Source: Deltaproteobacteria bacterium (GTDB taxonomy: Bacteria; Desulfobacterota; Syntrophobacteria; Syntrophobacterales; Syntrophobacteraceae). Taken from it: 64,000 nucleotides of DNA. The position numbers and the translations under genes are program-made. The DNA lies in assembly GCA_021780695.1 (NCBI GenBank), contig JAJXYD010000044.1, positions 62,001-126,000 of the forward strand, read 5' to 3'. Positions within the stretch are counted from its first letter, which is position 1. Each line of letters starts with the position of its first letter. Below are positions 11,587-20,740 of the stretch, in pieces. The notes under the pieces are model-generated. The model was not told the origin of the DNA. It saw only the letters and a program-made list of their open reading frames with translations, and made no database searches.

Positions 11587-12137
11587 CGATATTTCTCCTT
11601 ATAGGTAAGAGTGAAACAGACGGGTCCGCATTGGTCTATATCCATGCTAATCGAGCGGATGGGTAATCAGGATATCGCGGACTGAGAAATTTTGCCCATT
11701 CGTCCAAGACGCGTTATGTAAGGGGTGCGAAAATAGCGACGGAAAGAGGATAGGAACGAGGAAAACGAGGCTCCAGGCATCCTTTTTGCCTGTGCAAAAC
11801 TGCATTATCAATCGAAGTATGCACCTAAACGCTCCTAAGATGATAGAACAGTCCGAAAATAATACTACACCCTGTTCCAACCTTGCAAGGACAATGGCCG
11901 TTGAAAAAAACTGCTTAGTCCCCGGGCGCGTGGCATCGCGCCTTTGGCGCCCCGTGAAACCGGGATCCCGAGTACCCCTTCTTTAACGCTATGGCGTATA
12001 CGAAGAAAAATGCATAAATAACCGAATATTGCTTTTCGCCTCACCGATTGCGATACCTTGCGGCAAGATTTTGCGGTTCACCTTTGTAGAAGCGTCTTAG
12101 AGCCACCCTCCGCGACCCCGGCCAATGTTGTTGATGC
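11587..12137. other. Noncoding stretch upstream of cooS
   Basis: About 550 bp with no convincing gene on either strand. It should hold the cooS promoter, but I found neither a good -35/-10 pair nor a -24/-12 site facing cooS. Short hairpins occur (for example GGCGCGCC-like and CCGCAAGG-like segments near 11930-11950 and 12055-12080), none with terminator features. Confidence 0.5.
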
Positions 12138-12320
12138 AGGCTGACGCGAAGACGCGAAAAAGCTGCTCAAAGAAACACAATAGGAAAGGTGTCCGGATTG
12201 ACCTGAGCGATCCGGTCTTTAATTAGCCCTCGCTGACCACTCCGAAATCGCAGTTTTTGCGGGTTCCATTTTCGCGGCTTCGCGTGGGACAAACAGAGCT
12301 TAAGACAAACAGTATTGCTC
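12138..12320 (+). repeat. Left arm of imperfect inverted repeat around the serine-rich gene
   Basis: This segment is matched in inverted orientation by 13621-13798. The inner 128 bp (12193-12320) aligns without gaps to 13748-13621 with 17 mismatches in my hand alignment, about 87% identity. The outer part is alignable with small gaps. Within it, 12144-12285 is itself bounded by 17-bp terminal inverted repeats (ACGCGAAGACGCGAAAA and the near reverse complement, one mismatch), like a MITE. Confidence 0.8.
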
Positions 12321-12629
12321 ACCTCCGGCGATCCATCGTTTGGGGTAGTTTAAAAAAAAGCGTTCCGCTTGCCTGATGGAATTTGTGAGAATTTGACTCA
12401 CACAACTTTAAATCGGCTCGCCCTATGCCATGGACCGATTTCTTCCAGTGTAGGAAAATTTTTCCTGCCCGGCAGGCAGTTTCTGCAATATCTATCCGAA
12501 AAGAGAATAGAGCGTTAATTTTAAAATCCAATGGTCTCGATTGGATATGTCTATAGAGATCTATATAACCCCAAATAACCTGTATTGAATTGTTATCATC
12601 CAAAAATAACAATCCACTCAATAAGGTTG

Positions 12630-12666
12630 GTTACACTTTGTTACACAAAGTAAACATAATGTTACA
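12630..12666 (+). promoter_or_regulatory. Three helically phased GTTACA repeats upstream of the serine-rich gene
   Basis: GTTACA occurs at 12630, 12640 and 12661, separations of 10 and 21 bp, close to one and two helical turns, in an AT-rich stretch 150-180 bp upstream of the gene at 12814. Such spacing is typical of sites for a DNA-binding regulator. The regulator is unknown and the role is inferred. Confidence 0.3.
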
Positions 12667-12813
12667 TTAATACTAATATTATAGCGTGATACTTGCTGAT
12701 CATACGTGACATTAAATGATTCGATTCTGTGGCGTTGTCCAAATTTAAATGACCGGACAGGCTATTTGCAGGATCTCAAAATTAACTTTAATTAAAGGGG
12801 AAAGGAGTACGTT

Positions 12814-13584
12814 ATGTCGGTATCAGGAGTAACCAGTTCAAATTCTTACTATCTCTATTCATTGTCACTTGATTCTTCGTCAAACGGCGCAACTTCCAAT
12901 TCGGGAGTTCAGAACGCAAGTGACGGGTCCGGATCGGAGCAAAGCGGATTCATGCAAAGCGTAATGCAGACGCTTGGCCAGATGGGCCTCTCCATGTCGC
13001 CTACCCCGGGCGGGCCGCCCCCGGATTTGAGCTCTAGTTCGTCTTCATCAACCTCATCGAGCGGCTCTGCCGCATCGAGCACTTCCTCTTCGTCGACCTC
13101 GGGAACCGATTCGAGTTCTTCGACCGATTCCACGCAGAATCCGGCCCAGGCCTTTGGTAAGCTGATGCACGATCTATTCTCTGCTCTAAAGTCCCAATCC
13201 TCTTCCGGCGATTCCTCCTCTTCCTCCACTACGTCTTCTTCGACCAGTTCAACGACCGGTTCCGCATATTCGAGTTTAACCGGTGAACTGGATAGCCTTA
13301 TCGCACAACTTAGTGCTTCCTCTTCCAGTTCGACCTCTTCGAGTTCGTCATCGGCCAGCTCTAGCGATCTCGATACCCTTAAATCCGATTTCAGCAACCT
13401 GGTTACAGCTCTTAATCAAGCTTGCGGCAGCAGTTCGTCTACCGCTACAACCGGTTCATCTTCCAGCGGTACGACAAGTTCAACCGGCGCCGATCTTCAG
13501 ACCTTTCTAAAGGATCTGGCGGCAAATTTGGGCTCTTCGGGCACTCTATCCGCATCGGGAAACCTGACCAGTCTCTATTCCTGA
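12814..13584 (+). CDS. Serine-rich low-complexity protein of unknown function
   Basis: The 256-residue product is about 37% serine by my count. Long Ser/Thr runs alternate with four short amphipathic segments: AFGKLMHDLFSALKS, ELDSLIAQLSA, DFSNLVTALNQA and DLQTFLKDLAANLGS. The N-terminus (MSVSGVTSSNSYYLYS) is not a Sec signal, and there is a single cysteine. The start is well supported: GGGGAAAGGAG ends about 7 bases before the ATG. Similar proteins with a Ser-rich body and L-x-x-F-L-x-x-L modules exist as uncharacterised proteins in other proteobacteria, from memory. The gene sits alone, about 1.2 kb from cooS and 0.7 kb from glyA, between the arms of an inverted repeat, so it may have arrived as part of a mobile unit. 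Function is not known. Confidence 0.7.
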   Translation: MSVSGVTSSNSYYLYSLSLDSSSNGATSNSGVQNASDGSGSEQSGFMQSVMQTLGQMGLSMSPTPGGPPPDLSSSSSSSTSSSGSAASSTSSSSTSGTDSSSSTDSTQNPAQAFGKLMHDLFSALKSQSSSGDSSSSSTTSSSTSSTTGSAYSSLTGELDSLIAQLSASSSSSTSSSSSSASSSDLDTLKSDFSNLVTALNQACGSSSSTATTGSSSSGTTSSTGADLQTFLKDLAANLGSSGTLSASGNLTSLYS

Positions 13585-13620
13585 TTGACCTGGGCAAGAG
13601 GCGCGGATGCTAAGGGCAGG

Positions 13621-13798
13621 GGACAATACCGTTTGACTTAAGCTCTGTTTGTCCCACGCGAAGCTGCGAAAATTGAACCCGGGAAAAGTGCGATTTGGCA
13701 CTGGTCTTCGATGGCTAATTAAAGCCTGGATCGCTCAGGTCAATCCGGTTGTGTTTCTTTGATCTCTTTTTTCGCGCCTTCGCGTCTTTGCGTGAGCC
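13621..13798 (-). repeat. Right arm of imperfect inverted repeat around the serine-rich gene
   Basis: Inverted counterpart of 12138-12320, beginning 37 bp after the serine-rich gene's stop codon. It contains a second MITE-like unit at 13656-13785, bounded by ACGCGAAGCTGCGAAAA and TTTTCGCGCCTTCGCGT. No target-site duplication could be found outside the two arms. Confidence 0.8.
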
Positions 13799-14139
13799 TA
13801 AATCAAAAACATTGAGGGCAGGGGAGGGCGCGATCCCTTCCCCTGTGCCCCCTCTTACAATCGACTTTATTGATTGGCGTCAGTGTAGACAAAGCCTTGC
13901 GCGAATCGTGTATGTAGCGGCCGGGAAACCGGTAGCGGAAAAAGTCCTGAAGTGGCAGACGTGGGCCGTCTTCCGTCCGCAAAAAATAAAATCCCCTCTG
14001 TGCCGCTGTTTCTGTCTGGTGTGCTCTTAGTCTTCCCCAAGGCTAAGGATAGGAAAAGATTGCTCCGGGGCTCTCATCGTGCCTTTGTCCCTTAGACCTA
14101 ATAACGCCAGGCTTACGGTCGATATTTTCCCAATATTTA
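13799..14139. other. Noncoding stretch before glyA
   Basis: About 340 bp of sequence without a credible gene. A short frame exists on the plus strand but begins inside the repeat arm and has no ribosome site or protein-like composition. Nothing else recognised. Confidence 0.45.
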
Positions 14140-14168
14140 TGGCCAAATTTTCCTGCTTCGAGTATACT
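14140..14168 (+). promoter_or_regulatory. Candidate promoter for glyA and the rib genes
   Basis: TATACT at 14163-14168 is a 5 of 6 match to a -10 box; TGGCCA at 14140-14145 with a 17-bp spacer matches 4 of 6 of a -35 box. It lies about 90 bp before glyA. Sequence inference only. Confidence 0.35.
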
Positions 14169-14260
14169 AGTAATTTACTGTTGTTGAGGTCCATATTTAA
14201 CTTGGGACGGCCTTTGGCCGCAAAATTAAAGATAGTGCTCTAAATTCAAGAGGATAAAAC

Positions 14261-15508
14261 ATGTCGTACTTGCAGCGGATCGATCCCGAGATAGCCGAAG
14301 TCATCAAAAAGGAAGAAAAGCGTCAGAAGGGGCGCCTGGAGCTTATTGCGTCCGAAAATTTTGTGAGCACGGCTGTGCTTGAAGCTCAGGGGTCGGTCCT
14401 CACAAACAAATACGCGGAAGGATATCCCGGGAAAAGATATTACGGTGGTTGCGAAATCGTCGATGTCGCTGAAAGGCTTGCCCAGGAGCGTGCGTGTAAG
14501 CTCTTTAACGTCGAATATGCCAATGTGCAGCCCCATTCGGGCTCTCAGGCCAATATGGGTGTTCTCTTTTCGGTGCTTCAGCCGGGTGATGCCATATTGG
14601 GAATGGATTTGCGGCAGGGAGGCCATCTTACCCACGGAAGCCCCGTGAGTTTTTCGGGCAGGCTCTTCCGGGTTATCTCCTATGGGGTGAGGCGCGATAC
14701 CGAGCAGATCGATTACGATGAACTCGAGCGGTTGGCCCTTGAGGAAAAGCCAAAGGTGATCATTGCGGGGGCTAGCGCCTATCCCAGAATTATTGATTTC
14801 GAGAGGTTTGGGGCCATAGCAAAACGCGCCGGGGCTCTCCTTATGGCCGATATGGCCCACATTGCCGGCCTTGTGGCCGCCGGTTTTCATCCCAATCCTG
14901 CCCCTCACGCCGATTTTGTAACCTCCACGACACACAAAACCCTGAGGGGACCAAGGGGCGGTTTGATCCTGTCGCGGGCCGAACACGGCAAGAAGCTCAA
15001 CAGCCACATATTCCCCGGAATTCAGGGCGGACCTCTCATGCACGTTATCGCCGCCAAGGCGGTTGCCTTTCAGGAGGCCCTCCAGCCCGGGTTTAAACTC
15101 TACCAGGAGCGTGTGGTTGCAAACAGCAGGCGGCTTGCGCAGGTTCTTACCGGGTACGGATATCGGCTTGTTTCGGGTGGGACCGACAATCACATGATGC
15201 TGGTCGATCTTGGGGCCTGCGGGCTTACTGGAAAAATCGCCGAGGAGACCCTGGATATGGCGGGCATTACCGTCAATAAAAACGCCATACCCTACGATCC
15301 CTTAAAGCCTACCATTACGAGCGGTATAAGGATCGGAACTCCGGCGCTTACAACCCGGGGAATGGGCCTTGAGCACATGGACATTATTGGGGGCTTTATC
15401 CACAAAGCCCTCAGTTCGATTGGAGATAGTGCCAGGCTCGAATCTCTTGCCGGCGAGGTCTCTGAATTTTGTTCCGCTTTTTCCCTGCACGTCGAGAATC
15501 CGGCGTAA
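14261..15508 (+). CDS. glyA: Serine hydroxymethyltransferase
   Basis: GlyA interconverts serine and glycine while loading one-carbon units on tetrahydrofolate, feeding the purine genes found further along. The 415-residue protein has the SENFVS segment, the [13 protein letters not shown] substrate loop, and the PLP lysine K226 in [13 protein letters not shown]. Length and motifs are standard. The start ATG follows AAGAGGA by a few bases. It heads a plus-strand run into ribD, 18 bp downstream. Confidence 0.98.
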   Translation: MSYLQRIDPEIAEVIKKEEKRQKGRLELIASENFVSTAVLEAQGSVLTNKYAEGYPGKRYYGGCEIVDVAERLAQERACKLFNVEYANVQPHSGSQANMGVLFSVLQPGDAILGMDLRQGGHLTHGSPVSFSGRLFRVISYGVRRDTEQIDYDELERLALEEKPKVIIAGASAYPRIIDFERFGAIAKRAGALLMADMAHIAGLVAAGFHPNPAPHADFVTSTTHKTLRGPRGGLILSRAEHGKKLNSHIFPGIQGGPLMHVIAAKAVAFQEALQPGFKLYQERVVANSRRLAQVLTGYGYRLVSGGTDNHMMLVDLGACGLTGKIAEETLDMAGITVNKNAIPYDPLKPTITSGIRIGTPALTTRGMGLEHMDIIGGFIHKALSSIGDSARLESLAGEVSEFCSAFSLHVENPA

Positions 15509-15526
15509 TGAGTCGGGCGGCAAGAA

Positions 15527-16651
15527 ATGGCTTTGCGTCAATCTGATAACTTTTTCATGAAAAAAGCCCTGCGCCTTGCACTCATGGGCGCGGGTATGAC
15601 GAGCCCCAACCCTTTGGTTGGGGCGGTTGTCGTAAATGGGGACGGCGTTATTGTCGGAAAAGGCTATCATCAGCAGGTGGGAGGCCCGCATGCCGAGGTA
15701 AACGCCCTCCGAAATGCTGGTGGAGCGGCCCGGGGTGCCGTTTTGTATGTGACCTTGGAGCCCTGCAATCATTACGGGCGAACTCCTCCATGCACCAGGG
15801 CGATCCTTGACGCCGGAATATCCCGGGTCGTATTTGGAATGGCCGATCCGAACCGGGAAGTTGCCGGCGGCGGAGCGCAAGCCTTGAAGCAGGCCGGACT
15901 TGAAGTAAGCGGCGGCGTTTTGGAAAAAGAATGCAGGGCCGTTAATCAGCCGTTTATTAAACGGGCAACCGTCGGGCTCCCCTATGTAACCTTGAAGTCC
16001 GCCGCAACCTTGGACGGCTTTATCGCTACATCTACTGGCGAATCGAAGTGGATTACCGGCGAGGCCGCCCGAGGGTTCGCTCACCTTATGCGCTCTCGGG
16101 TCGATGCAATCATCGTGGGGATTGGAACCGTCATGGCCGATGACCCGCTTTTGACCGCTCGGTTGCCGGGAAGAAAAAAATATCGCCAGCCGGTGCGTAT
16201 CGTTTTGGACTCCGGTTTGAAAATACCGCAGGGTTCCCAGTTGGTTTGCTCCTCTTCGGTTTCACCCGTTTGGGTTGTCTGCGGCGCGAAAGCCCCCAGG
16301 GAGCGCGAAGAGGCTCTTGGCCGGGCGGGCGTGCGTGTGCTAAGGCTTGGGGCGCCAAATGGCCGCATTGATGTTGGCGGCTTGCTGGAAGTACTTGGCA
16401 AAAACCGCGTGTCCAGCCTTCTTGTGGAAGGCGGCGGCCATGTGCTGGCCTCTTTTATGGAAAGCGGCCACGCCGACGAATTCTACTTTTTTTATGCGCC
16501 CAAAATCCTGGGAGATCCCGGCGGGGTTTCCATGGTTTCGGGCGGGCCAAGGCCCCATATGCCCGATTGTGCCAAAGCTTATGGACTGAGCGTGCGTAAA
16601 CTCGCAGACGATCTGCTGATACGCGGCAGGCTTCGCGAAGAGCTCTACTAA
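15527..16651 (+). CDS. ribD: Bifunctional diaminohydroxyphosphoribosylaminopyrimidine deaminase / 5-amino-6-(5-phosphoribosylamino)uracil reductase
   Basis: RibD performs the second and third steps of riboflavin synthesis from GTP. The N-terminal deaminase domain shows the zinc motifs HAEVNAL and EPCNHYGRTPPC; the C-terminal reductase domain begins near KSAATLDGFIA with the expected SRVDAIIVGIGTVMADDP segment. The 374-residue length is normal for the fused enzyme. It lies between glyA and ribE in the usual deltaproteobacterial order. Confidence 0.97.
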   Translation: MALRQSDNFFMKKALRLALMGAGMTSPNPLVGAVVVNGDGVIVGKGYHQQVGGPHAEVNALRNAGGAARGAVLYVTLEPCNHYGRTPPCTRAILDAGISRVVFGMADPNREVAGGGAQALKQAGLEVSGGVLEKECRAVNQPFIKRATVGLPYVTLKSAATLDGFIATSTGESKWITGEAARGFAHLMRSRVDAIIVGIGTVMADDPLLTARLPGRKKYRQPVRIVLDSGLKIPQGSQLVCSSSVSPVWVVCGAKAPREREEALGRAGVRVLRLGAPNGRIDVGGLLEVLGKNRVSSLLVEGGGHVLASFMESGHADEFYFFYAPKILGDPGGVSMVSGGPRPHMPDCAKAYGLSVRKLADDLLIRGRLREELY

Positions 16652-16697
16652 AGGTTTACTTCCTGAGGCAAGAGCCGGTAAGAGGAGTGATGGGATT

Positions 16698-17360
16698 ATG
16701 TTTACCGGTCTTATAGAGGGTGTCGGGACGCTGCTTCGCACCGAGCGTCATGGGCCGGATGCGCGAATGGTGATAAGCCCGGCCTTTGCACTGGATAATC
16801 CGGTTTTGGGTGAGAGCATCGCCGTTGACGGCGCCTGTCTCACGGTTATCGACTTTGACAGTAGTTCTTTTGGAGCCGATGTCTCTGCGGAAACGCTTGC
16901 CAGAACCACTCTGGGGGCTAAGGTGTCGGGAAGCAGGCTTAATCTGGAAAGAGCCTTGAAGCTTGGCGACCGCCTGGGAGGTCACCTGGTTACGGGACAT
17001 GTCGATTGCGTTGGAGTCTTAAAGGAGCGCAGGTCCCAGGGACGCTCGCTGCGGCTTTTCTTCGAAATAGCGCCCGATCTCGCAAGCTTTGTCGTCGAAA
17101 AGGGCTCGATCGCCATAAACGGGATCAGCCTCACGGTAAACGGAGTCTCAAACGGTGGGTTCGATGTTAATATCGTTCCGCATACCGCTTCGGTGACCAC
17201 GCTTGCAGACCTGCGCATCGGCTCGCAGGTAAATATCGAAACCGATCTCATCGGAAAATACATCCACAGGCTGATGAGTGTGGGGCAGGGCGCCCCGAAC
17301 GATGAGCGTTCGGGAAAGGGAATAGACCTTGATTTGCTGAGGCGCAACGGATTTGCCTGA
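16698..17360 (+). CDS. ribE: Riboflavin synthase (alpha type)
   Basis: The enzyme dismutates two molecules of 6,7-dimethyl-8-ribityllumazine to riboflavin plus a pyrimidine that returns to RibH. Both lumazine-binding repeats are visible: the N-terminal MFTGLIEGVG and GACLTV, and the second repeat with GHLVTGHVD and GISLTVNG. The 220-residue length is typical. GAGGAGTGATGGGATT precedes the ATG. It is 46 bp after ribD. The gene is called ribC in some species. Confidence 0.96.
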   Translation: MFTGLIEGVGTLLRTERHGPDARMVISPAFALDNPVLGESIAVDGACLTVIDFDSSSFGADVSAETLARTTLGAKVSGSRLNLERALKLGDRLGGHLVTGHVDCVGVLKERRSQGRSLRLFFEIAPDLASFVVEKGSIAINGISLTVNGVSNGGFDVNIVPHTASVTTLADLRIGSQVNIETDLIGKYIHRLMSVGQGAPNDERSGKGIDLDLLRRNGFA

Positions 17361-17425
17361 GCCAAAGTGCTCGCCTTGAAGTCATCGTTGCTGTTATGTT
17401 ATAGGACATATCCGAAAGTTTTGCC

Positions 17426-17531
17426 GCGCGAAGACGCAAAGCAAAGAAAATTTGAGTCGTTCCCGGGGCGGTGGGGGGAACGGCATGAGCGATTGCGAGA
17501 AAATTATTTTCCTCTTTTCCCGGCTTCGCGT
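17426..17531 (+). repeat. MITE-like element between ribE and ribBA
   Basis: The ends (GCGCGAAGACGCAAAG at the left and TTTTCCCGGCTTCGCGT at 17515-17531) resemble the terminal inverted repeats of the two copies at 12144-12285 and 13656-13785. The interior differs and contains a 7-bp hairpin (CGTTCCC / GGGAACG, about 17458-17482). It interrupts an otherwise tight rib gene cluster. I checked for an FMN riboswitch here and did not find its conserved core. Confidence 0.5.
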
Positions 17532-17569
17532 GAGTGAAAACATTTTAGAACGAAAAAGGAGATACGAAG

Positions 17570-18799
17570 ATGCCCTTGGCGACGATTCCCGAGGCGCTGG
17601 AGGATATCAGGCTGGGTAAGCCCATCATTTTGGTCGACGATGAAGATCGTGAAAACGAAGGGGATTTGTACGTCGCCGCCGAGAAGATTACTCCTGAGAC
17701 AGTTAATTTCATGGCCAGGTACGGACGTGGGCTGATTTGTCTTGCCCTTGCGCCCGAAATGGTCGATCGGCTTCAAATCCCGATGATGGTCACTATGAAC
17801 AAGTCTCCCTTTCAGACCGCGTTTACCATCTCCATTGAAGCGCGCAAGGGGGTCTCGACTGGTATAAGCGCAGCCGACAGGTCTCATACCATTCTTACGG
17901 CGGTTGCCGATAATGTTAAGCCCGAGGACTTGGTTAGCCCCGGTCATATTTTTCCGCTTCGGGCAAAAAAAGGCGGTGTTTTGGTAAGAACCGGCCAGAC
18001 CGAGGGCTCCGTCGATCTGTCGAGGATTGCCGGTATGAAGCCCGCCGGGGTTATTTGCGAGGTCATGAACGAAGACGGCACTATGTCGCGCATGCCCGAT
18101 CTGGAAATTTTTGCCCGGGAGCATGACCTTAAAATCGTAACCATAGCAAGCCTTATTAATTACCGGATGCAAACGGAGCTCTTTGTCCACAGGGCTGCTA
18201 CGGCCAAACTCCCAAGTTTGTTTGGAGGCGAGTTCAAACTGATAGCCTACACAAACGACATTGACGAATATTGCCATCTGGCCCTCGTAAAAGGCGAGAT
18301 CGGCCCCGAAGACGATGTGCTCGTGCGGGTGCATTCGGAATGTTTGACCGGTGACGTTTTGGGCTCTCTTCGCTGCGATTGCGGCGCTCAGCTTCATGCC
18401 GCCATGACGCAGATCGGCCGTGAAGGTAAGGGCGTTTTGCTCTACATGCGCAACCACGAGGGGCGCGGGATAGGTATTGTCAACAAAATCAAGGCCTACG
18501 CTCTTCAGGAGCAGGGCTACGATACCGTGGAGGCAAACGAGGCGCTGGGGTTTGAAGCCGATTTGCGCGATTATGGAATAGGAGCGCAAATGCTGGTCGA
18601 TCTCGGGGTAAAGAAGATGAGGCTTATGACCAACAACCCCACAAAAATCGTTGGGCTCCAGGGCTACGGCATTACCGTCACTCAAAGAGTGCCCCTCGAA
18701 ATTTTGCCAAACGAGTGTAACCGCGAATACCTTAACACCAAGTGCCTTAAGATGGGCCATATTCTGAGCTGTATATCATCTGAGGAGGAGAAAGCTTAA
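17570..18799 (+). CDS. ribBA: Bifunctional 3,4-dihydroxy-2-butanone 4-phosphate synthase / GTP cyclohydrolase II
   Basis: This fused enzyme supplies both riboflavin precursors. The N-terminal synthase domain shows the acidic EDRENEGDL loop (about 25-33), SAADRSHTI, and PGHIFPLRA with its histidine near 126. The C-terminal cyclohydrolase domain has the zinc cysteines C258, C269 and C271 in the HSEC and LRCDC segments, and the GRGIG loop. The 409 residues fit the two-domain form. It ends directly against ribH: the stop codon is immediately followed by the ribH ATG, so the two are translationally coupled. Confidence 0.97.
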   Translation: MPLATIPEALEDIRLGKPIILVDDEDRENEGDLYVAAEKITPETVNFMARYGRGLICLALAPEMVDRLQIPMMVTMNKSPFQTAFTISIEARKGVSTGISAADRSHTILTAVADNVKPEDLVSPGHIFPLRAKKGGVLVRTGQTEGSVDLSRIAGMKPAGVICEVMNEDGTMSRMPDLEIFAREHDLKIVTIASLINYRMQTELFVHRAATAKLPSLFGGEFKLIAYTNDIDEYCHLALVKGEIGPEDDVLVRVHSECLTGDVLGSLRCDCGAQLHAAMTQIGREGKGVLLYMRNHEGRGIGIVNKIKAYALQEQGYDTVEANEALGFEADLRDYGIGAQMLVDLGVKKMRLMTNNPTKIVGLQGYGITVTQRVPLEILPNECNREYLNTKCLKMGHILSCISSEEEKA

Positions 18800-19261
18800 A
18801 TGAGGGTTTTCGAAGGAAAACTGCTGGCCGAGGGCCTTAGGTTCGGGATTATCGTCAGCCGATTTAACGATTTTATCGGGGATCGGCTCCTTGGTGGGGC
18901 TCTTGATGCTCTTAAAAGGAGCGGGGCCGACGAACAGGGTATCGACGTCTTCAAGGTTCCCGGAGCCTTCGAGATCCCGATAGTTGCAAAAAAGATGGTG
19001 GGAAGCGGCAAATATGACGCCCTTATCTGCCTTGGGGCCGTAATAAGGGGAGCCACCCCTCATTTTGACTACGTTGCGGCCGAAGTGTCCAAGGGGATTG
19101 CAAATGTGGCCATCGAGGCCGGGGTGCCGATAAGCTTTGGAGTTTTGACCACCGACACAATTGAGCAGGCTATCGAACGGGCGGGCACGAAGTCTGGTAA
19201 CAAGGGCTGGGACGCCGCCTGCGCCGCCATAGAGATGGCCAACCTGATGAAGCAGCTCTAA
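18800..19261 (+). CDS. ribH: 6,7-dimethyl-8-ribityllumazine synthase
   Basis: RibH condenses the two RibBA/RibD products to lumazine and normally forms icosahedral or pentameric shells. The 153-residue product has the GAFEIP segment, [15 protein letters not shown] with the catalytic histidine, and the [11 protein letters not shown] stretch. AGGAGGAG lies 7-9 bases before the ATG, within the end of ribBA. It is followed by nusB, a common order in many bacteria. Confidence 0.97.
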   Translation: MRVFEGKLLAEGLRFGIIVSRFNDFIGDRLLGGALDALKRSGADEQGIDVFKVPGAFEIPIVAKKMVGSGKYDALICLGAVIRGATPHFDYVAAEVSKGIANVAIEAGVPISFGVLTTDTIEQAIERAGTKSGNKGWDAACAAIEMANLMKQL

Positions 19262-19361
19262 GTTTTGGCGCTGTCGTTACGGCCACAGGTAAGAGTTTGA
19301 AATCTTTTCTCAGCACAATGTTCTATAGGGACTTCCCCTGTATTGAAACGGGTTTTTAGAA

Positions 19362-19820
19362 ATGGGCCACCGGCGCAAATCCAGAGAGATAGCTTTGCAG
19401 ATGCTCTACCAGATGGAGATGACACGCTTGTCTCCCGAGGAGACCATAGCTTCGTATAATGAAATGACGTTGGACGATGAGAGCGAGGAGCCCAAAATCC
19501 CCGAAGCTGCTCGCCCCTTTACCGAACACCTCGTTAACGGTGTCCATTCCCGCAGGGGCGAACTGGACGACATGATCGCCTCGGCTTCTTCAAATTGGCG
19601 TGTGGATAGAATGTCGATCATCGACAGGAACGTTTTGCGTATTGCCCTCTTTGAGATGCTCCACTGTCGGGAAATTCCGCCAAAGGTGTCGATAAACGAG
19701 GCCATTGATCTTGGGAAAATGTTTGGCAGCCCCGATTCGGGCTCCTTTATAAACGGAGTCCTCGATCGCCTGCTCGAGCAGGTAAACCGGATTCGTGAAC
19801 AAAAGGCTCCGACTCCCTAG
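19362..19820 (+). CDS. nusB: Transcription antitermination protein NusB
   Basis: NusB binds boxA RNA with NusE (S10) in rRNA antitermination. The 152-residue product begins with the typical [16 protein letters not shown] and has the C-terminal [13 protein letters not shown] and [27 protein letters not shown] signature. It follows ribH by 100 bp and likely belongs to the same transcript. Confidence 0.95.
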   Translation: MGHRRKSREIALQMLYQMEMTRLSPEETIASYNEMTLDDESEEPKIPEAARPFTEHLVNGVHSRRGELDDMIASASSNWRVDRMSIIDRNVLRIALFEMLHCREIPPKVSINEAIDLGKMFGSPDSGSFINGVLDRLLEQVNRIREQKAPTP

Positions 19821-19884
19821 GCCGGATTGCTCCCGGCGCTATGTTTGGAAAATCAGGTATTTCAAAACATTACAGGAGGCTATA

Positions 19885-20634
19885 GTGAGTTTTGCCGTTG
19901 CACTTGGCGGAAAAGGCGGTACAGGAAAAACTACCATTTCGGGTCTTCTGATTCGATACATGCTGGCCCATGGCATGAAACCCCTCCTGGCAATCGATGC
20001 CGATTCGAATTCGAATTTAAACGAAGTCCTTGGCGTCTCTCTCGAGGGCACCCTCTCCGATGCCCGGGAAGACATGAAGACAAAAGTTCCAACGGGCATG
20101 ACCAAGGACGTCTTCATGGAGATGAAGCTCGAACAATGCCTCATAGAGACCGAGGCGTTCGATCTGGTCGCCATGGGCCGCCCGGAAGGTCCCGGCTGCT
20201 ATTGTGCTGCCAATAATCTGCTCAGCAGCCTGATCGAACGCCTCATTGGCAACTACCAGTACATTTTAATAGACAATGAAGCCGGTATGGAGCACTTCAG
20301 CCGCCTTAACCAAAAAGACATAGACCTGTTGTTGCTTGTCTCCGATCCAAGCAGAAGGGGGCTTTCGGCCGCATGCCGCATTGCCCAACTGGTAAAGACT
20401 CTGCCGATGAATGTGGCGCGGGTCGCTCTTGTGGTAAACCAGATTCGGGAGACTCCGGGCGAGTGGCCTGAAGAGGTCTATAGTATTTTCGGTCGTGACT
20501 GGGTCTTCTGCCTGCACGCCGATCCTCGGATTTCCCAGTTCGATATGGAGGGCAAAGCTACCATTAATCTTCCCGATGATGCACCGGTGGTAAAAGAGGG
20601 AAATGCGATTTTCGAAAAATTGCTGAAGCAGTGA
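19885..20634 (+). CDS. cooC: CooC-type CODH nickel-insertion ATPase
   Basis: CooC is a MinD/SIMIBI-class ATPase that helps load nickel into the CODH C-cluster. From the GTG at 19885 (AGGAGG at 19874-19879) the 249-residue protein starts with a deviant Walker A motif, GGKGGTGKTT (8-17), and carries the CooC C-x-C nickel-binding pair at C105 and C107 in GPGCYCAAN. A longer reading frame starts upstream at 19795, overlaps nusB and has no ribosome site, so the GTG start is preferred. The gene is separated from cooS by about 8 kb and lies in a rib/nusB/purine region on the opposite strand. Its probable client is CooS at 9670-11586. Confidence 0.88.
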   Translation: MSFAVALGGKGGTGKTTISGLLIRYMLAHGMKPLLAIDADSNSNLNEVLGVSLEGTLSDAREDMKTKVPTGMTKDVFMEMKLEQCLIETEAFDLVAMGRPEGPGCYCAANNLLSSLIERLIGNYQYILIDNEAGMEHFSRLNQKDIDLLLLVSDPSRRGLSAACRIAQLVKTLPMNVARVALVVNQIRETPGEWPEEVYSIFGRDWVFCLHADPRISQFDMEGKATINLPDDAPVVKEGNAIFEKLLKQ

Positions 20635-20740
20635 GCACACAATAGCTAAAAGATGAGATGTGAAGTTTGCCGTGCCGTGCTGGAACGTGAGTCGATACGG
20701 CAATCGGTGTCACCATGGCGGTGAACGCAAGGAGGGGAGA

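Noticed and set aside
12319..12621. 100-codon minus-strand frame upstream of the serine-rich gene
   Set aside because: It starts in AT-rich promoter-like DNA, has no ribosome site and no recognisable features.
13749..14030. 93-codon plus-strand frame before glyA
   Set aside because: It begins inside the inverted-repeat arm and lacks a ribosome site and family resemblance.
17361..17569. FMN riboswitch before ribBA
   Set aside because: The gap is before a riboflavin gene and contains a GGGGCGGTGGGG stretch, but the conserved RFN core segments are missing; the region is explained by a MITE-like element.
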